NCBI GenBank assembly: GCA_964437245.1
Contig: CAYTGJ010000002.1
Span: 23,775-87,774, forward strand
Direction: 5' to 3'
Origin: JANYCO01 sp964437245
Lineage (GTDB): Bacteria > Bacteroidota > Bacteroidia > Cytophagales > Cytophagaceae
DNA length: 64,000 nt
Shown: piece by piece, positions 9,530 to 17,498 of the stretch
Numbering within the stretch: the stretch's first letter is position 1
Layout of the letters: each line of letters opens with the position of its first letter
The notes under the pieces: model-generated
Told to the model about the DNA's origin: nothing
The model's input: only the letters and a program-made list of their open reading frames with translations
Database searches by the model: none
Made by a program: the position numbers and the translations under genes

Positions 9530-10159
9530 ATGACTTACATACGCCTAGCAATTCTTGATGACCATAAACTAGTCCGAAGAGGATTTTGTCTCATCCTAAA
9601 CAATATCCCGGATTTTAATGTACTCCTTGAAACAGACAATGAGGAAGAAATTATAGAACTTGTTAAAACCGATTGTCCGGACATTCTCCTTCTCGACATA
9701 TCCATGCCAGACACCAATGGACTGGAATTAATCCCCAAACTACTGAAGTTGAACAAAGATCTCAAGATCATTATGCTCACTATGCACAAAGAAGGGGAAT
9801 ACATTATCAAAGCAGTGAAAAACGGCGCCTGTTCCTATCTGCTGAAAGATGTAGAACCTGATGAACTGGAGGAAGCAATCCGGAGTGTATACGACAAGAA
9901 CAAATATTTCAGTCCTTTCATTTCCGAACTCCTGATCGACAATATTTCCAAACCAAAAGAGATCGGAAAAATATCCGAACGGGAAAAAGAAATCCTGCAA
10001 TACGTAGCACAAGGATTGAGTACAAAACTGATCGCTGAAAAACTCAACATCAGTACACGTACGGTAGAAGCACACAGGATGAAGATCATGAAAAAAGTAA
10101 AAGCTTCCAACTCAGCAGAGCTGATCAAAAAAGCGATCCAGCACAAATTAATCAATTAA
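9530..10159 (+). CDS. NarL/FixJ-family response regulator with LuxR-type HTH
   Basis: This 209-residue regulator has an N-terminal receiver (D10/D11, phospho-acceptor D56 in LLLDISMP, K at LLKD) and a C-terminal LuxR-type helix-turn-helix (about 145-205: SEREKEILQYVAQG, then STRTVEAHRMKI). It is the DNA-binding output of the preceding HisKA_3 kinase. Its targets are unknown; I see no obvious binding-site repeat near the operon. A strong terminator follows directly, marking the end of the four-gene unit. Confidence 0.94.
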   Translation: MTYIRLAILDDHKLVRRGFCLILNNIPDFNVLLETDNEEEIIELVKTDCPDILLLDISMPDTNGLELIPKLLKLNKDLKIIMLTMHKEGEYIIKAVKNGACSYLLKDVEPDELEEAIRSVYDKNKYFSPFISELLIDNISKPKEIGKISEREKEILQYVAQGLSTKLIAEKLNISTRTVEAHRMKIMKKVKASNSAELIKKAIQHKLIN

Positions 10160-10170
10160 CCCTCTCTGTG

Positions 10171-10201
10171 AAGCGGTCCTCAACAGAGGGCCGCTTTTTT
10201 T
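10171..10201 (+). terminator. Rho-independent terminator of the signalling operon
   Basis: An 11-base stem (AAGCGGTCCTC pairing with GAGGGCCGCTT, one G-U pair) with the four-base loop AACA is followed by a run of T residues. It begins 11 bases after the NarL-type regulator stop codon. Confidence 0.9.
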
Positions 10202-10433
10202 ATGATAGCTGTTTCAGCAACGGCTGAATGATTGAATTTTTATCTCAAAAACAGGTACCGGGATATCAGATCCAGGGTACAAGTATACAAGATGGGGATA
10301 GTATTCTTTTACAAAACGGTTCTAGTGCTTAGAAAGATGGTCACTTGCCTTGTCTCATTCTCTGGAATCCTGTATCTGCAACCAAGCTAAAAACTGATTC
10401 GAAAAGATCTTACTGATTATTCTTTATTCAAGT

Positions 10434-10799
10434 TTATCTGAACCTGCGAAGGATCTCGTTGAGGTCTTCCGGAATTTCCATCGGTGTCAAAGGTGGTACA
10501 TTGGCTCCTCCTGTATTCCCTACAGGGATCTTTCCTACAAATGATTTAACTCCTCCTACCAATAACCGCGGGATTTGTCCTATTACTTCCCTCCGGTTTT
10601 TAATCGCTATTCCAAACCGGATCATCTTCCAATGTGCTATCGTATGCTCCACAGGATAGGCCTGACCAAGTATATGAGCACGTTCCAAATGACGCCAGGC
10701 AATCTGGTATTCTCCCTTTTCAAATGCTGTTTTATATTGCACCAGCTCTACCTGAAAAAATAATTTTAGCCCTCCGGGAATAATCGTATGTAATTTCAT
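10434..10799 (-). CDS. DUF3703-family protein
   Basis: This 121-residue protein has the hallmark of DUF3703: an AWRHLERAHILGQ segment near 39-51, a basic RREVIGQIPRLL region, and a GNTGGANV stretch followed by a proline-rich MEIPEDL tail. No membrane segment or signal peptide is seen. The function is unknown, though the AWRHLERAH segment resembles a TPR-like helix pair. It stands alone on the minus strand, with no clear partner; the neighbouring TPR gene has its own terminator at 10859-10894. Confidence 0.8.
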   Translation of the reverse strand: MKLHTIIPGGLKLFFQVELVQYKTAFEKGEYQIAWRHLERAHILGQAYPVEHTIAHWKMIRFGIAIKNRREVIGQIPRLLVGGVKSFVGKIPVGNTGGANVPPLTPMEIPEDLNEILRRFR

Positions 10800-10858
10800 A
10801 GGTGCCTGCGCCTTATTTTACAGATAATACATGACTGATAAATACTTCCTAAAGTAAA

Positions 10859-10894
10859 CAAAAAAAGGCAGCAAACAAGTATATGTTTGCTGCC
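10859..10894 (-). terminator. Rho-independent terminator of the TPR gene
   Basis: An 11-base perfect stem (GGCAGCAAACA at 10867-10877 with its complement at 10884-10894, six-base loop) is followed on the minus strand by seven T residues. It lies 78 bases beyond the stop of the minus-strand TPR gene that ends at 10972. Confidence 0.85.
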
Positions 10895-10971
10895 ACTACC
10901 TAACTCACTCCTTCCCAACTACGCTATAATCGAGCGTTATCTTTTTTAAACACTCCCGTAACATGTCAACA

Positions 10972-11721
10972 CTACCTACAATATTTCCTGGATAATTTTT
11001 CAAGATCATCTCCATATACTTCTGAATATCCCAGCGCATCCGCTTCCCGGATACTCTCACAGGCATTGTGAGTACTCCCCATGGCAATCTCTGTCAACGC
11101 TTTTATCTTATAGACATAAGGGTTGTCGGGCATGATCGTCTGAGCGATCGTAATATCGTGCAAAGCCCTTTCATATTGATGGTTCAGATAGTACGCATAA
11201 CTTCTGTTCAGGTGCATATACCCCTGTCCTGGCATCAGGTAGATCGCTCTGTCATACTCTTTGATCGCCTGCCCGAGTTCACCCTTGTGGGTATGAATAT
11301 AGGCCTTCTGATAATAAGCATCCGCATAGTTTGGATTCAGCTCAATGGCTTTCGAATGATCGCTGAGTGCGCTCAGCGTATCGTTGGTTTCAAGCCGCAC
11401 GATCCCTCTGTAATTGTATGCTTCTGCATATGATGGATTCATCGCTATTGCTTTTTCAAAATCGGCCAGGGCTTCAGGATATTTCCCGGACTCAAACCGG
11501 ACACATCCTCTTTTAAAATAAAGCTCTGCCGACGAGGTGTTCAAAGACAAGGCTTCTGTATAGATCTTTTCCGCTGCTTTATAATTTCCATTCAGGTGTT
11601 TTTTAGAACCTTTTAAATGGATCTTTCCTGCCATCTTATGATCGGCATCTTCCGCTACAGAAGACACAGCCCACGTAACGCTTACGGAAAACACGAGCAC
11701 TTTTATCAGTATTTTTTTCAT
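10972..11721 (-). CDS. Secreted/periplasmic TPR protein
   Basis: The protein has 249 residues. A signal peptide is visible (MKKILIKVLVFSVSVTW, cleavage probably after SSVAE near 24). Four to five tetratricopeptide repeats follow, recognisable by their spacing and by the segments AEKIYTEALSLN, ALADFEKAIAMNP, ALSDHSKAIELNP, AIKEYDRAIYLMP and ALHDITIAQTIMP. TPR arrays are protein-interaction scaffolds, and the partner is not evident from neighbours. It is a single-gene unit: a terminator lies downstream and a long non-coding region upstream. Confidence 0.85.
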   Translation of the reverse strand: MKKILIKVLVFSVSVTWAVSSVAEDADHKMAGKIHLKGSKKHLNGNYKAAEKIYTEALSLNTSSAELYFKRGCVRFESGKYPEALADFEKAIAMNPSYAEAYNYRGIVRLETNDTLSALSDHSKAIELNPNYADAYYQKAYIHTHKGELGQAIKEYDRAIYLMPGQGYMHLNRSYAYYLNHQYERALHDITIAQTIMPDNPYVYKIKALTEIAMGSTHNACESIREADALGYSEVYGDDLEKLSRKYCR

Positions 11722-12184
11722 AACATTATTCTTTTAAAAATTATTGACCTGTTTAATTATATCGTATACATAAATAAACGAGGTACCATGCCTACTGTTC
11801 CTGAATAGTAAAACTAAATCTTACGGATAAAGAGGCTTTTAGAAAAATAACATTCGCCCTATTCTATACAGGAATAATACTGTACTCCTAATTTTTTCGG
11901 ATCAAAATGCACAAAAAATGTAGCGCTTTTTTCAGGAATCTTACCACTGTCGGTTCATTCTTACATACACGTTGTATAGAAGCGCTAAAAAAAACAATGT
12001 CATTAATATTCATTTCTGTACTATGTTTTTAAAAAACATAATTTCTCCATGTCCCTGGCTCCGCCAGTGTTTTCCGCCTGAGTCAGATGCTTCAACAAAT
12101 ACGAGGGTGTATACGAATAGTTCGGCACGTATAACTACGGGGTACGATCACAGCGTTCTACGCTGCCGAAGAGGAAGGCATAAA
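11722..12184. other. Non-coding region upstream of the TPR gene, with several palindromes
   Basis: No credible gene is seen in these 463 bases. It contains an AT palindrome at 12022-12040 (TATGTTTTT and its complement around one A) and 8-base inverted arms TAGCGCTT (11921-11928) and AAGCGCTA (11990-11997). It also holds the segment 12121-12170, where TTCGGCA pairs with TGCCGAA and an inner CAGCG pairs with CGCTG. An open frame at 11972-12244 on the plus strand runs through the downstream terminator and looks accidental. Confidence 0.5.
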
Positions 12185-12216
12185 AAAAGATCCGGTTTAC
12201 AGAAACCGGATCTTTT
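12181..12216 (-). terminator. Rho-independent terminator of atpD-atpC
   Basis: A 14-base perfect stem (AAAAGATCCGGTTT at 12185-12198 with its complement at 12203-12216, four-base loop) is followed on the minus strand by a T run. It lies 24 bases beyond the atpC stop. Confidence 0.9.
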
Positions 12217-12240
12217 GATTTTATTACTTTTTTCTTCGTT

Positions 12241-12495
12241 TTAGTTCGTCACAACTGAATCTGCTAAAACGATTACTTTGTTATTAAGCACTTCAACAAG
12301 TCCTCCTTCGATCATTACCTTTTCCTCTTCTCTGGAATTTTTACGGATAGTAATATATCCTTTCCCCAGAGTTGTGATCAAAGGCGCATGTTTTTCCAGC
12401 ACTTCGAACGCTCCTTCAGATCCCGGAAGGTTTACTGCGTGTACTTCTCCGCTGAATACTTTTACGTCTGGAGTTAATATATCTAATGCTAACAT
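12241..12495 (-). CDS. atpC: F1F0 ATP synthase epsilon subunit, short form
   Basis: The 84-residue protein matches the N-terminal beta-sandwich of the epsilon subunit (MLALDILTPDVKVFSGEV at the start, GSEGAFEVLEKHAPLITTL, then GYITIR). It lacks the C-terminal helical hairpin that makes the typical subunit about 130-140 residues, as is common in Bacteroidota. The subunit sits on the central stalk and couples rotation to catalysis. Losing the hairpin would remove its usual inhibitory arm (inference). It is the second gene of an atpD-atpC pair, with a strong stem-loop between the two genes. Confidence 0.93.
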   Translation of the reverse strand: MLALDILTPDVKVFSGEVHAVNLPGSEGAFEVLEKHAPLITTLGKGYITIRKNSREEEKVMIEGGLVEVLNNKVIVLADSVVTN

Positions 12496-12525
12496 TTATA
12501 CCTTTTTTATTATATGAGTAATTTA

Positions 12526-12560
12526 ATTGTTGAATGATTTTTTCTTAACCATTCAACAAT
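12526..12560 (-). promoter_or_regulatory. Intercistronic stem-loop between atpD and atpC
   Basis: Eleven-base perfect inverted arms (ATTGTTGAATG and complement, 12526-12536 and 12550-12560) flank a 13-base A/T-rich loop. On the minus strand the hairpin is not followed by a T run, so it looks like an mRNA-stability or processing element rather than a full terminator. Confidence 0.6.
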
Positions 12561-12571
12561 CGGAATATCAC

Positions 12572-14080
12572 TTATTTTCTAGCTTCTGCCATCAGTTTTT
12601 CACCTTTTGCAACAGCATCTTCGATAGTACCTACCAGGTTGAATGCTGCTTCAGGAAGGTTGTCATGCTTTCCTTCCATGATCTCGTTGAAAGCCTTGAT
12701 GGTATCTTTAATGTTTACAAGAGCTCCTTTAAGACCAGTAAACTGCTCTGCTACGTGGAAAGGTTGAGAAAGGAATCTCTGTACTCTTCTCGCACGGTTT
12801 ACGACCAGTTTATCTTCATCGGAAAGTTCATCCAGTCCCAGGATCGCAATGATGTCCTGAAGTTCTTTATATCTCTGAAGCATTTCTTTCACTCTTTGAG
12901 CGCAGTTATAATGCTCTGCTCCTACGATGCTTTCGCTCAGGATTCTTGAATTTGAGTCCAACGGATCCACGGCAGGATAGATACCAAGCTCGGAGATCTT
13001 ACGGTTCAATACAGTAGTAGCATCCAAGTGAGAGAACGTAGTAGCCGGAGCCGGGTCAGTCAAGTCATCCGCAGGTACGTATACGGCCTGTACGGAAGTG
13101 ATAGAACCACGTTTAGTAGAAGTAATACGCTCCTGCATTGCTCCCATTTCTGTAGCCAGTGTTGGCTGGTAACCTACGGCTGATGGCATACGGCCCAGAA
13201 GGGCAGATACCTCAGAACCTGCCTGGGTAAAACGGAAGATATTATCGATAAAGAACAGAATGTCTTTTCCCTGACCTGAACCATCACCATCACGGAAATA
13301 TTCCGCTACGGTAAGTCCTGCCAGCGCCACGCGGGCACGTGCTCCCGGAGGTTCGTTCATCTGACCGAACACCAGGGTAGCCTGAGATTTTGCCAGTTCT
13401 ACTTCGTCTACTTTAGAAAGATCCCACTCTCCTTTTTCCATGGCGTGTACAAACTCTTCGCCGTACTTAATAACACCAGACTCGATCATCTCTCTCAACA
13501 AATCGTTTCCTTCACGGGTACGCTCACCCACTCCGGCAAACACAGAAAGACCTTCATAAGCCTTTGCAATGTTGTTGATCAGTTCCATGATCAATACAGT
13601 CTTACCTACACCGGCACCACCAAAAAGACCGATCTTACCTCCTTTTACATAAGGAGCTAAAAGGTCGATCACTTTGATCCCTGTATAAAGAATTTCTGAA
13701 GAGGTGGAAAGATCTTCAAATTTAGGAGCTTGTCTGTGAATGGAAAGGCTTTTGGTTTTGTCCAGCGTCTTGATCCCATCGATGGTCTCTCCTACTACGT
13801 TGAACAATCTACCCTTGATCTGATCGCCGGTTGGAATAGTGATCGGAGAACCTAAGTCCACTACAGTCATCCCTCTGGAAAGACCTTCTGTAGAGTCCAT
13901 AGAGATGGTTCTTACTCTGTCTTCTCCCAGGTGTTGCTGACACTCCAGAATTAGTTTTGTTCCATCTGCTCTGGTTACTTCAAGTGCATCCAGAATCTTA
14001 GGTAGCTTTGAGTTCTCGTCTTCAAAGCTCACGTCCACTACCGGGCCAATTACCTGGGTGATTTTACCTATATTTGCCAT
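12572..14080 (-). CDS. atpD: F1F0 ATP synthase beta subunit
   Basis: The catalytic subunit has 502 residues. Walker A GGAGVGKTVL lies near 153-162, ERTREGND follows, Walker B is in the ILFFIDNIFRFT segment, and the adenine-binding ATTFSHLDATTVL stretch comes after. The N-terminal beta barrel (GKITQVIGPVVDVSF) is complete. It hydrolyses or makes ATP at the F1 head on the cytoplasmic face. The gene is transcribed from a consensus promoter 40-70 bases upstream and is followed by atpC only; the remaining atp genes are not in the window. Confidence 0.98.
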   Translation of the reverse strand: MANIGKITQVIGPVVDVSFEDENSKLPKILDALEVTRADGTKLILECQQHLGEDRVRTISMDSTEGLSRGMTVVDLGSPITIPTGDQIKGRLFNVVGETIDGIKTLDKTKSLSIHRQAPKFEDLSTSSEILYTGIKVIDLLAPYVKGGKIGLFGGAGVGKTVLIMELINNIAKAYEGLSVFAGVGERTREGNDLLREMIESGVIKYGEEFVHAMEKGEWDLSKVDEVELAKSQATLVFGQMNEPPGARARVALAGLTVAEYFRDGDGSGQGKDILFFIDNIFRFTQAGSEVSALLGRMPSAVGYQPTLATEMGAMQERITSTKRGSITSVQAVYVPADDLTDPAPATTFSHLDATTVLNRKISELGIYPAVDPLDSNSRILSESIVGAEHYNCAQRVKEMLQRYKELQDIIAILGLDELSDEDKLVVNRARRVQRFLSQPFHVAEQFTGLKGALVNIKDTIKAFNEIMEGKHDNLPEAAFNLVGTIEDAVAKGEKLMAEARK

Positions 14081-14121
14081 TTTTTATTTAGAAAGAATGT
14101 TGTATTACAAATTTGCGACTG

Positions 14122-14152
14122 CAAAACTACGTGATTATTTATTCAATGCAAA
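14122..14152 (-). promoter_or_regulatory. Consensus Bacteroidota promoter of atpD-atpC
   Basis: On the minus strand TTTG (14152-14149) is followed after exactly 19 bases by TAGTTTTG (14129-14122). This is a full match to the primary sigma-factor consensus TTTG-N19-TAnnTTTG. It predicts a transcript start near 14116 and a leader of about 36 bases before the atpD ATG. Confidence 0.8.
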
Positions 14153-14394
14153 GTATGTGTTATTTTTTAATTAATATAATCCTCTTTTCAAATTAAAATA
14201 CTTAAAACAAAGTAGTTACTTCGAAAATAAAACCTGCTTGAATAAAAGAAAAAAAGGAAGCGATACGCTTAACAACCCTAAAACTTCTTTAAAAAATTAT
14301 ATTTCAAAAATAATCATCCTGTTTATCACTTCAATACCTTAATTTTAGCATTTTATAATACCTTTAGCGTTTTATTTAACTATCGTATTCAGAA
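14153..14394. other. AT-rich divergent spacer
   Basis: This spacer completes the roughly 310-base gap between atpD and the divergent secreted-protein gene. It is very AT-rich, with TACCTTTA about 30 bases before the plus-strand ATG as an imperfect -7 box. No gene or clear repeat is visible. Confidence 0.4.
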
Positions 14395-16284
14395 ATGAGA
14401 ATACCAGGTCTTATCCTTTATTTACTGTTTATCCTCTTGCCCTCGCTGAACGCTCAGGATTTCAAAGTACCGGAAAATCTTTACGGTATTAAGAATCCTC
14501 TCAAAGATTACGAAAAACGCTGCGGACAATGTAAAACAACCTTGCAATCCATGCCTTCGGATGTAAAATTCGGCACCTTTTCCCAGGACGGATCTATTTA
14601 TTTTATCATCACCGATCCTGCCTTTTACGGCAAGCTATTTCAAAAAAACGGCGATGGAATTGCAATCGATATCATCGATAAAAACTGGTATGTATGTGGC
14701 AAAAAAAACAAGCTGGTAAATTCCTGGGCTTATCATGGCTATTTGCTGAAGCCAATGTATCTGAAAGAAATGAATACCAATCTTTTTCAGTTGGAAAACG
14801 GTTCGCTGGTGGTAAAATATGCTGCTCTTCCTCCCGGGATGAACGAAGCGGATCTTGAGTTCAACCTGCTTCTTCTCAAAGACAAATATCTATGCCATTA
14901 CTCCAATTTCTACGATCTGCGGGGAGAAAAATGGAAATTGCTTGAAATGGGTTTATTTATGGATACGCTCACCGAAAATAACCTGCGTACCAAAACAGCC
15001 ATGCTCAGCAAAGAATGGCGCTTTGAGATCCCGTTTGAAAAAAACAAATCTGAATATGCACAGGCAGATCTGAAACCAATTTATGATTCGCTTCAGAATA
15101 ATGATTTCTATATTAAAGCTATTTCTATCAAAGCCTACTCATCCGTAGAAGGTTCTCTGGACCATAATATAAAGCTCCAGGAAAAAAGAGCTGAAAGTAT
15201 TGTCAAGGCGCTCCAGTCCTTCCAGCTTGACACGATCGCCGCTACCATCAGCGCTTCCGAAAACTGGGTGGAATTTCTGGAAGATATCGTTGATACCCGG
15301 CACAGCAATCTGAAAAACCTTTCCAAAGATGAGATCAAAACAAAACTGGAAAACAAACAACTCTCTGCTGATCTGGAACCCTATCTGAAAAAACACCGCA
15401 AAGGGATCCTGCATATTGCGTTGGAGAAAAAAGTCAAATACTATGAAGAAGATACGGCAAGATTGCGGAAGTTATTTGACCAACTGATCACACAAAAAAA
15501 CATTAAAGAAGCAATCGAGGTACAGCAGCTTATTTTCACAAAAATACGGGAACATAAACTACCAAACAGTTTTATCAAACAGCTTGAAGTACCGGAGAAA
15601 TCCGAATTCGGACTACTCCTGAACAATACTGCCGTTTTCAACTACCAGCAGGCCGACAGCGATCTGTTTGCCACCATAAGCCAGTTCCAGAAGCTCCTGG
15701 AATTAATGCCCGGAGACAGCCGGATCCGTTATAATTTATGTGTGCTTTTGCTACAAGCCTGGATAGTGGGAGAATCTGCCGTAGATCCGGGGAAACTAAA
15801 AGCTGACATCCTTGCACTCGAAAAAGCGGGTATCGAACCCAGCCTTGTAAAAAGGCTGCTGGTCAACTATCACATCATCTTAAGCGAGTATCAGCAGAAA
15901 GAGCGTAATTACGCAGAGAAAGACAAAACCGTACGGTATATCTACAACAATTACAATTCGTTTCAGCTCTCCGATCAGGATGCGTTAAGTCTTTCACAAT
16001 ATTTCGTGGCATACCACAAATACGACTGGGCTGAAAGATTACTTGCCCGCTACGCAATCAAGATTGATGTGGAGGAAGATCTTCTATTCTACTATATCAA
16101 CCTGACCATTGCGCAGCCTAAAATGACCGCTGCCAAATCCTACCGGGCAATCATGCTGAATGCGATCAATCTGAACCAGGAAAGGTTTTGCAATATCTTT
16201 AAACCCTTTGGTAAGGGAGGAATCAGCTTTCAACTACTGGACAATGAATACCTGAAAAAAACTTATTGTGAGAATTGTAAGTAA
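14395..16284 (+). CDS. Secreted protein with central OmpA-like segment and TPR-like C-terminus
   Basis: The protein has 629 residues and a clear signal peptide (MRIPGLILYLLFILLPSLNA, cleavage near residue 20). The mature N-terminus carries a CGQC motif (C43/C46) and the protein ends with a second CxxC (C625/C628). Around 208-285 the sequence resembles an OmpA C-terminal (peptidoglycan-binding) fold: IKAISIKAYSSVEG, then N, then EKRAESIVKAL. Residues about 350-600 are helical and repeat-like. I recognise no named family. A periplasmic or outer-membrane-associated structural role is inferred. It has its own terminator shared with the convergent peptidase. Confidence 0.75.
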   Translation: MRIPGLILYLLFILLPSLNAQDFKVPENLYGIKNPLKDYEKRCGQCKTTLQSMPSDVKFGTFSQDGSIYFIITDPAFYGKLFQKNGDGIAIDIIDKNWYVCGKKNKLVNSWAYHGYLLKPMYLKEMNTNLFQLENGSLVVKYAALPPGMNEADLEFNLLLLKDKYLCHYSNFYDLRGEKWKLLEMGLFMDTLTENNLRTKTAMLSKEWRFEIPFEKNKSEYAQADLKPIYDSLQNNDFYIKAISIKAYSSVEGSLDHNIKLQEKRAESIVKALQSFQLDTIAATISASENWVEFLEDIVDTRHSNLKNLSKDEIKTKLENKQLSADLEPYLKKHRKGILHIALEKKVKYYEEDTARLRKLFDQLITQKNIKEAIEVQQLIFTKIREHKLPNSFIKQLEVPEKSEFGLLLNNTAVFNYQQADSDLFATISQFQKLLELMPGDSRIRYNLCVLLLQAWIVGESAVDPGKLKADILALEKAGIEPSLVKRLLVNYHIILSEYQQKERNYAEKDKTVRYIYNNYNSFQLSDQDALSLSQYFVAYHKYDWAERLLARYAIKIDVEEDLLFYYINLTIAQPKMTAAKSYRAIMLNAINLNQERFCNIFKPFGKGGISFQLLDNEYLKKTYCENCK

Positions 16285-16347
16285 ATGATGACAGAATGAA
16301 GATAAGATCCTTTTAAGATACAAGATGCCCGATACCGGATTCCAGGG

Positions 16348-16392
16348 AAAAAAGTGAGAGCCTGTCCATCCGGGACAGGCTCTCACTTTTTA
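16348..16392. terminator. Bidirectional terminator
   Basis: A 14-base perfect stem (GTGAGAGCCTGTCC at 16354-16367 and complement at 16373-16386, five-base loop) is flanked by A residues on the left and T residues on the right, so it can act on both strands. It lies between a plus-strand gene ending at 16284 and a minus-strand gene ending at 16475. Confidence 0.9.
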
Positions 16393-16474
16393 AGAGTTCA
16401 AATCCCAGGTTTGAGATTTTGTTTTCTCTGATCTTATTATAACCCCAACCTTTTACACTCTTAACGTTATTCCC

Positions 16475-17389
16475 CTACAATTTTTTCATCAGATACTGGT
16501 ATAGTTTTACCATGCTTACAATATCACTTTTATAAACGAGTTCGTCCGGGCTATGTACGTTTTCTTCCGGGGCTCCTATAAAGATCCAGTCGATCGGATA
16601 AGGGGAGGCCTGTATTTCTTTTCCGTCACTGCCTCCGGTACCTTCTACTTCGAGTTGAAAAGGCACTTTTGATTTTTCTGCCAGCGCAATCACTTTGTTG
16701 ACAAAGCTTCTTCTCGGTATACTTCGGTCACGCATCGAGATCACCACTCCTTTTCCGTGTTTTACTCCGTCTGTAATCCAGGTGATGTCAGAGATCAAAG
16801 CTTGTTTGACCTTCAGTTTTTCATAAATATATTTTGTAAGATAGCTCACGGATCCGCCGCCGTGCTCTTCCCAGCAGGAAAAACAGATCACTCCGTGTTC
16901 GAGGGTTTCTGCTACTCTCAGGGCATTCCACACACCCAACCGGTTGTCCAGGTAACAGGACTGTACGGATTCTTTGGTTTCACGAAAATTACATTTAAAC
17001 AACAATTCTGTCCCCCGGTCAATTTCTCTTGGGAAATCACATACGATATAATCTGATTTTGCATCAAAAACGATCTTTGTTTCAATTTTCCCTTTGGAAT
17101 CCTGCCCCACCAACTGATACGAAGTTTTCAACTGTGGACCGCCAATAGCTTCCAGTTTATTATCATAGCGGATTGTAAAACCTATTGAATCCATATGAGC
17201 AAAAATGGCTGTACGGGGCTTTCCGAAAACAAGCATTACACAATCCTGAAAATCTTCCCCATGAATTACTTTGGGTTTTACTTTCCAGTTTTTAGCATTT
17301 TTTTTCACATAATCGAGAATAAACTCTTTCAGTAACACTTCATTACCGGAAGGGGCATGAATTTCGCATAGTTTTTTTAATAATTCCAT
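16475..17389 (-). CDS. M42/M20-type metallo-aminopeptidase
   Basis: The protein has 304 residues from the ATG at 17389 (MELLKKLCEIHAPSGNE); an in-frame TTG 21 bases upstream is less likely. Family motifs are visible in order: AHMDSIGF supplying the first metal-binding His and Asp, the LDNRLG bridging aspartate, CWEEHGGGS with the catalytic and metal-binding glutamates, SD in the LISDIT segment, and a C-terminal ENVHSPDE with the last His. This is the M42/M28-like co-catalytic zinc peptidase layout, and the substrate is probably a short peptide N-terminus. No signal peptide is present, so it is cytosolic. Confidence 0.85.
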   Translation of the reverse strand: MELLKKLCEIHAPSGNEVLLKEFILDYVKKNAKNWKVKPKVIHGEDFQDCVMLVFGKPRTAIFAHMDSIGFTIRYDNKLEAIGGPQLKTSYQLVGQDSKGKIETKIVFDAKSDYIVCDFPREIDRGTELLFKCNFRETKESVQSCYLDNRLGVWNALRVAETLEHGVICFSCWEEHGGGSVSYLTKYIYEKLKVKQALISDITWITDGVKHGKGVVISMRDRSIPRRSFVNKVIALAEKSKVPFQLEVEGTGGSDGKEIQASPYPIDWIFIGAPEENVHSPDELVYKSDIVSMVKLYQYLMKKL

Positions 17390-17498
17390 TGATTTATTGG
17401 GGGTAACCAACCAATTAACAATATCGTAAAAATAAATTATCTTGCTACGGAAAAACTAATTATCTTTTTCCAACGTTGAGTATAATATATACCAGAAA

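Noticed and set aside
10905..11087. 60-residue minus-strand open frame beside the TPR gene
   Set aside because: It overlaps the C-terminal TPR coding region in another frame and has no independent features.
12121..12170. Cloverleaf-like fold (TTCGGCA pairing with TGCCGAA) as a possible tRNA
   Set aside because: No anticodon arm, T-arm or CCA-type end fits; only one inner stem forms.
11972..12244. 90-residue plus-strand open frame
   Set aside because: It runs through the atpC terminator hairpin and has no conserved composition; palindromes explain the region better.
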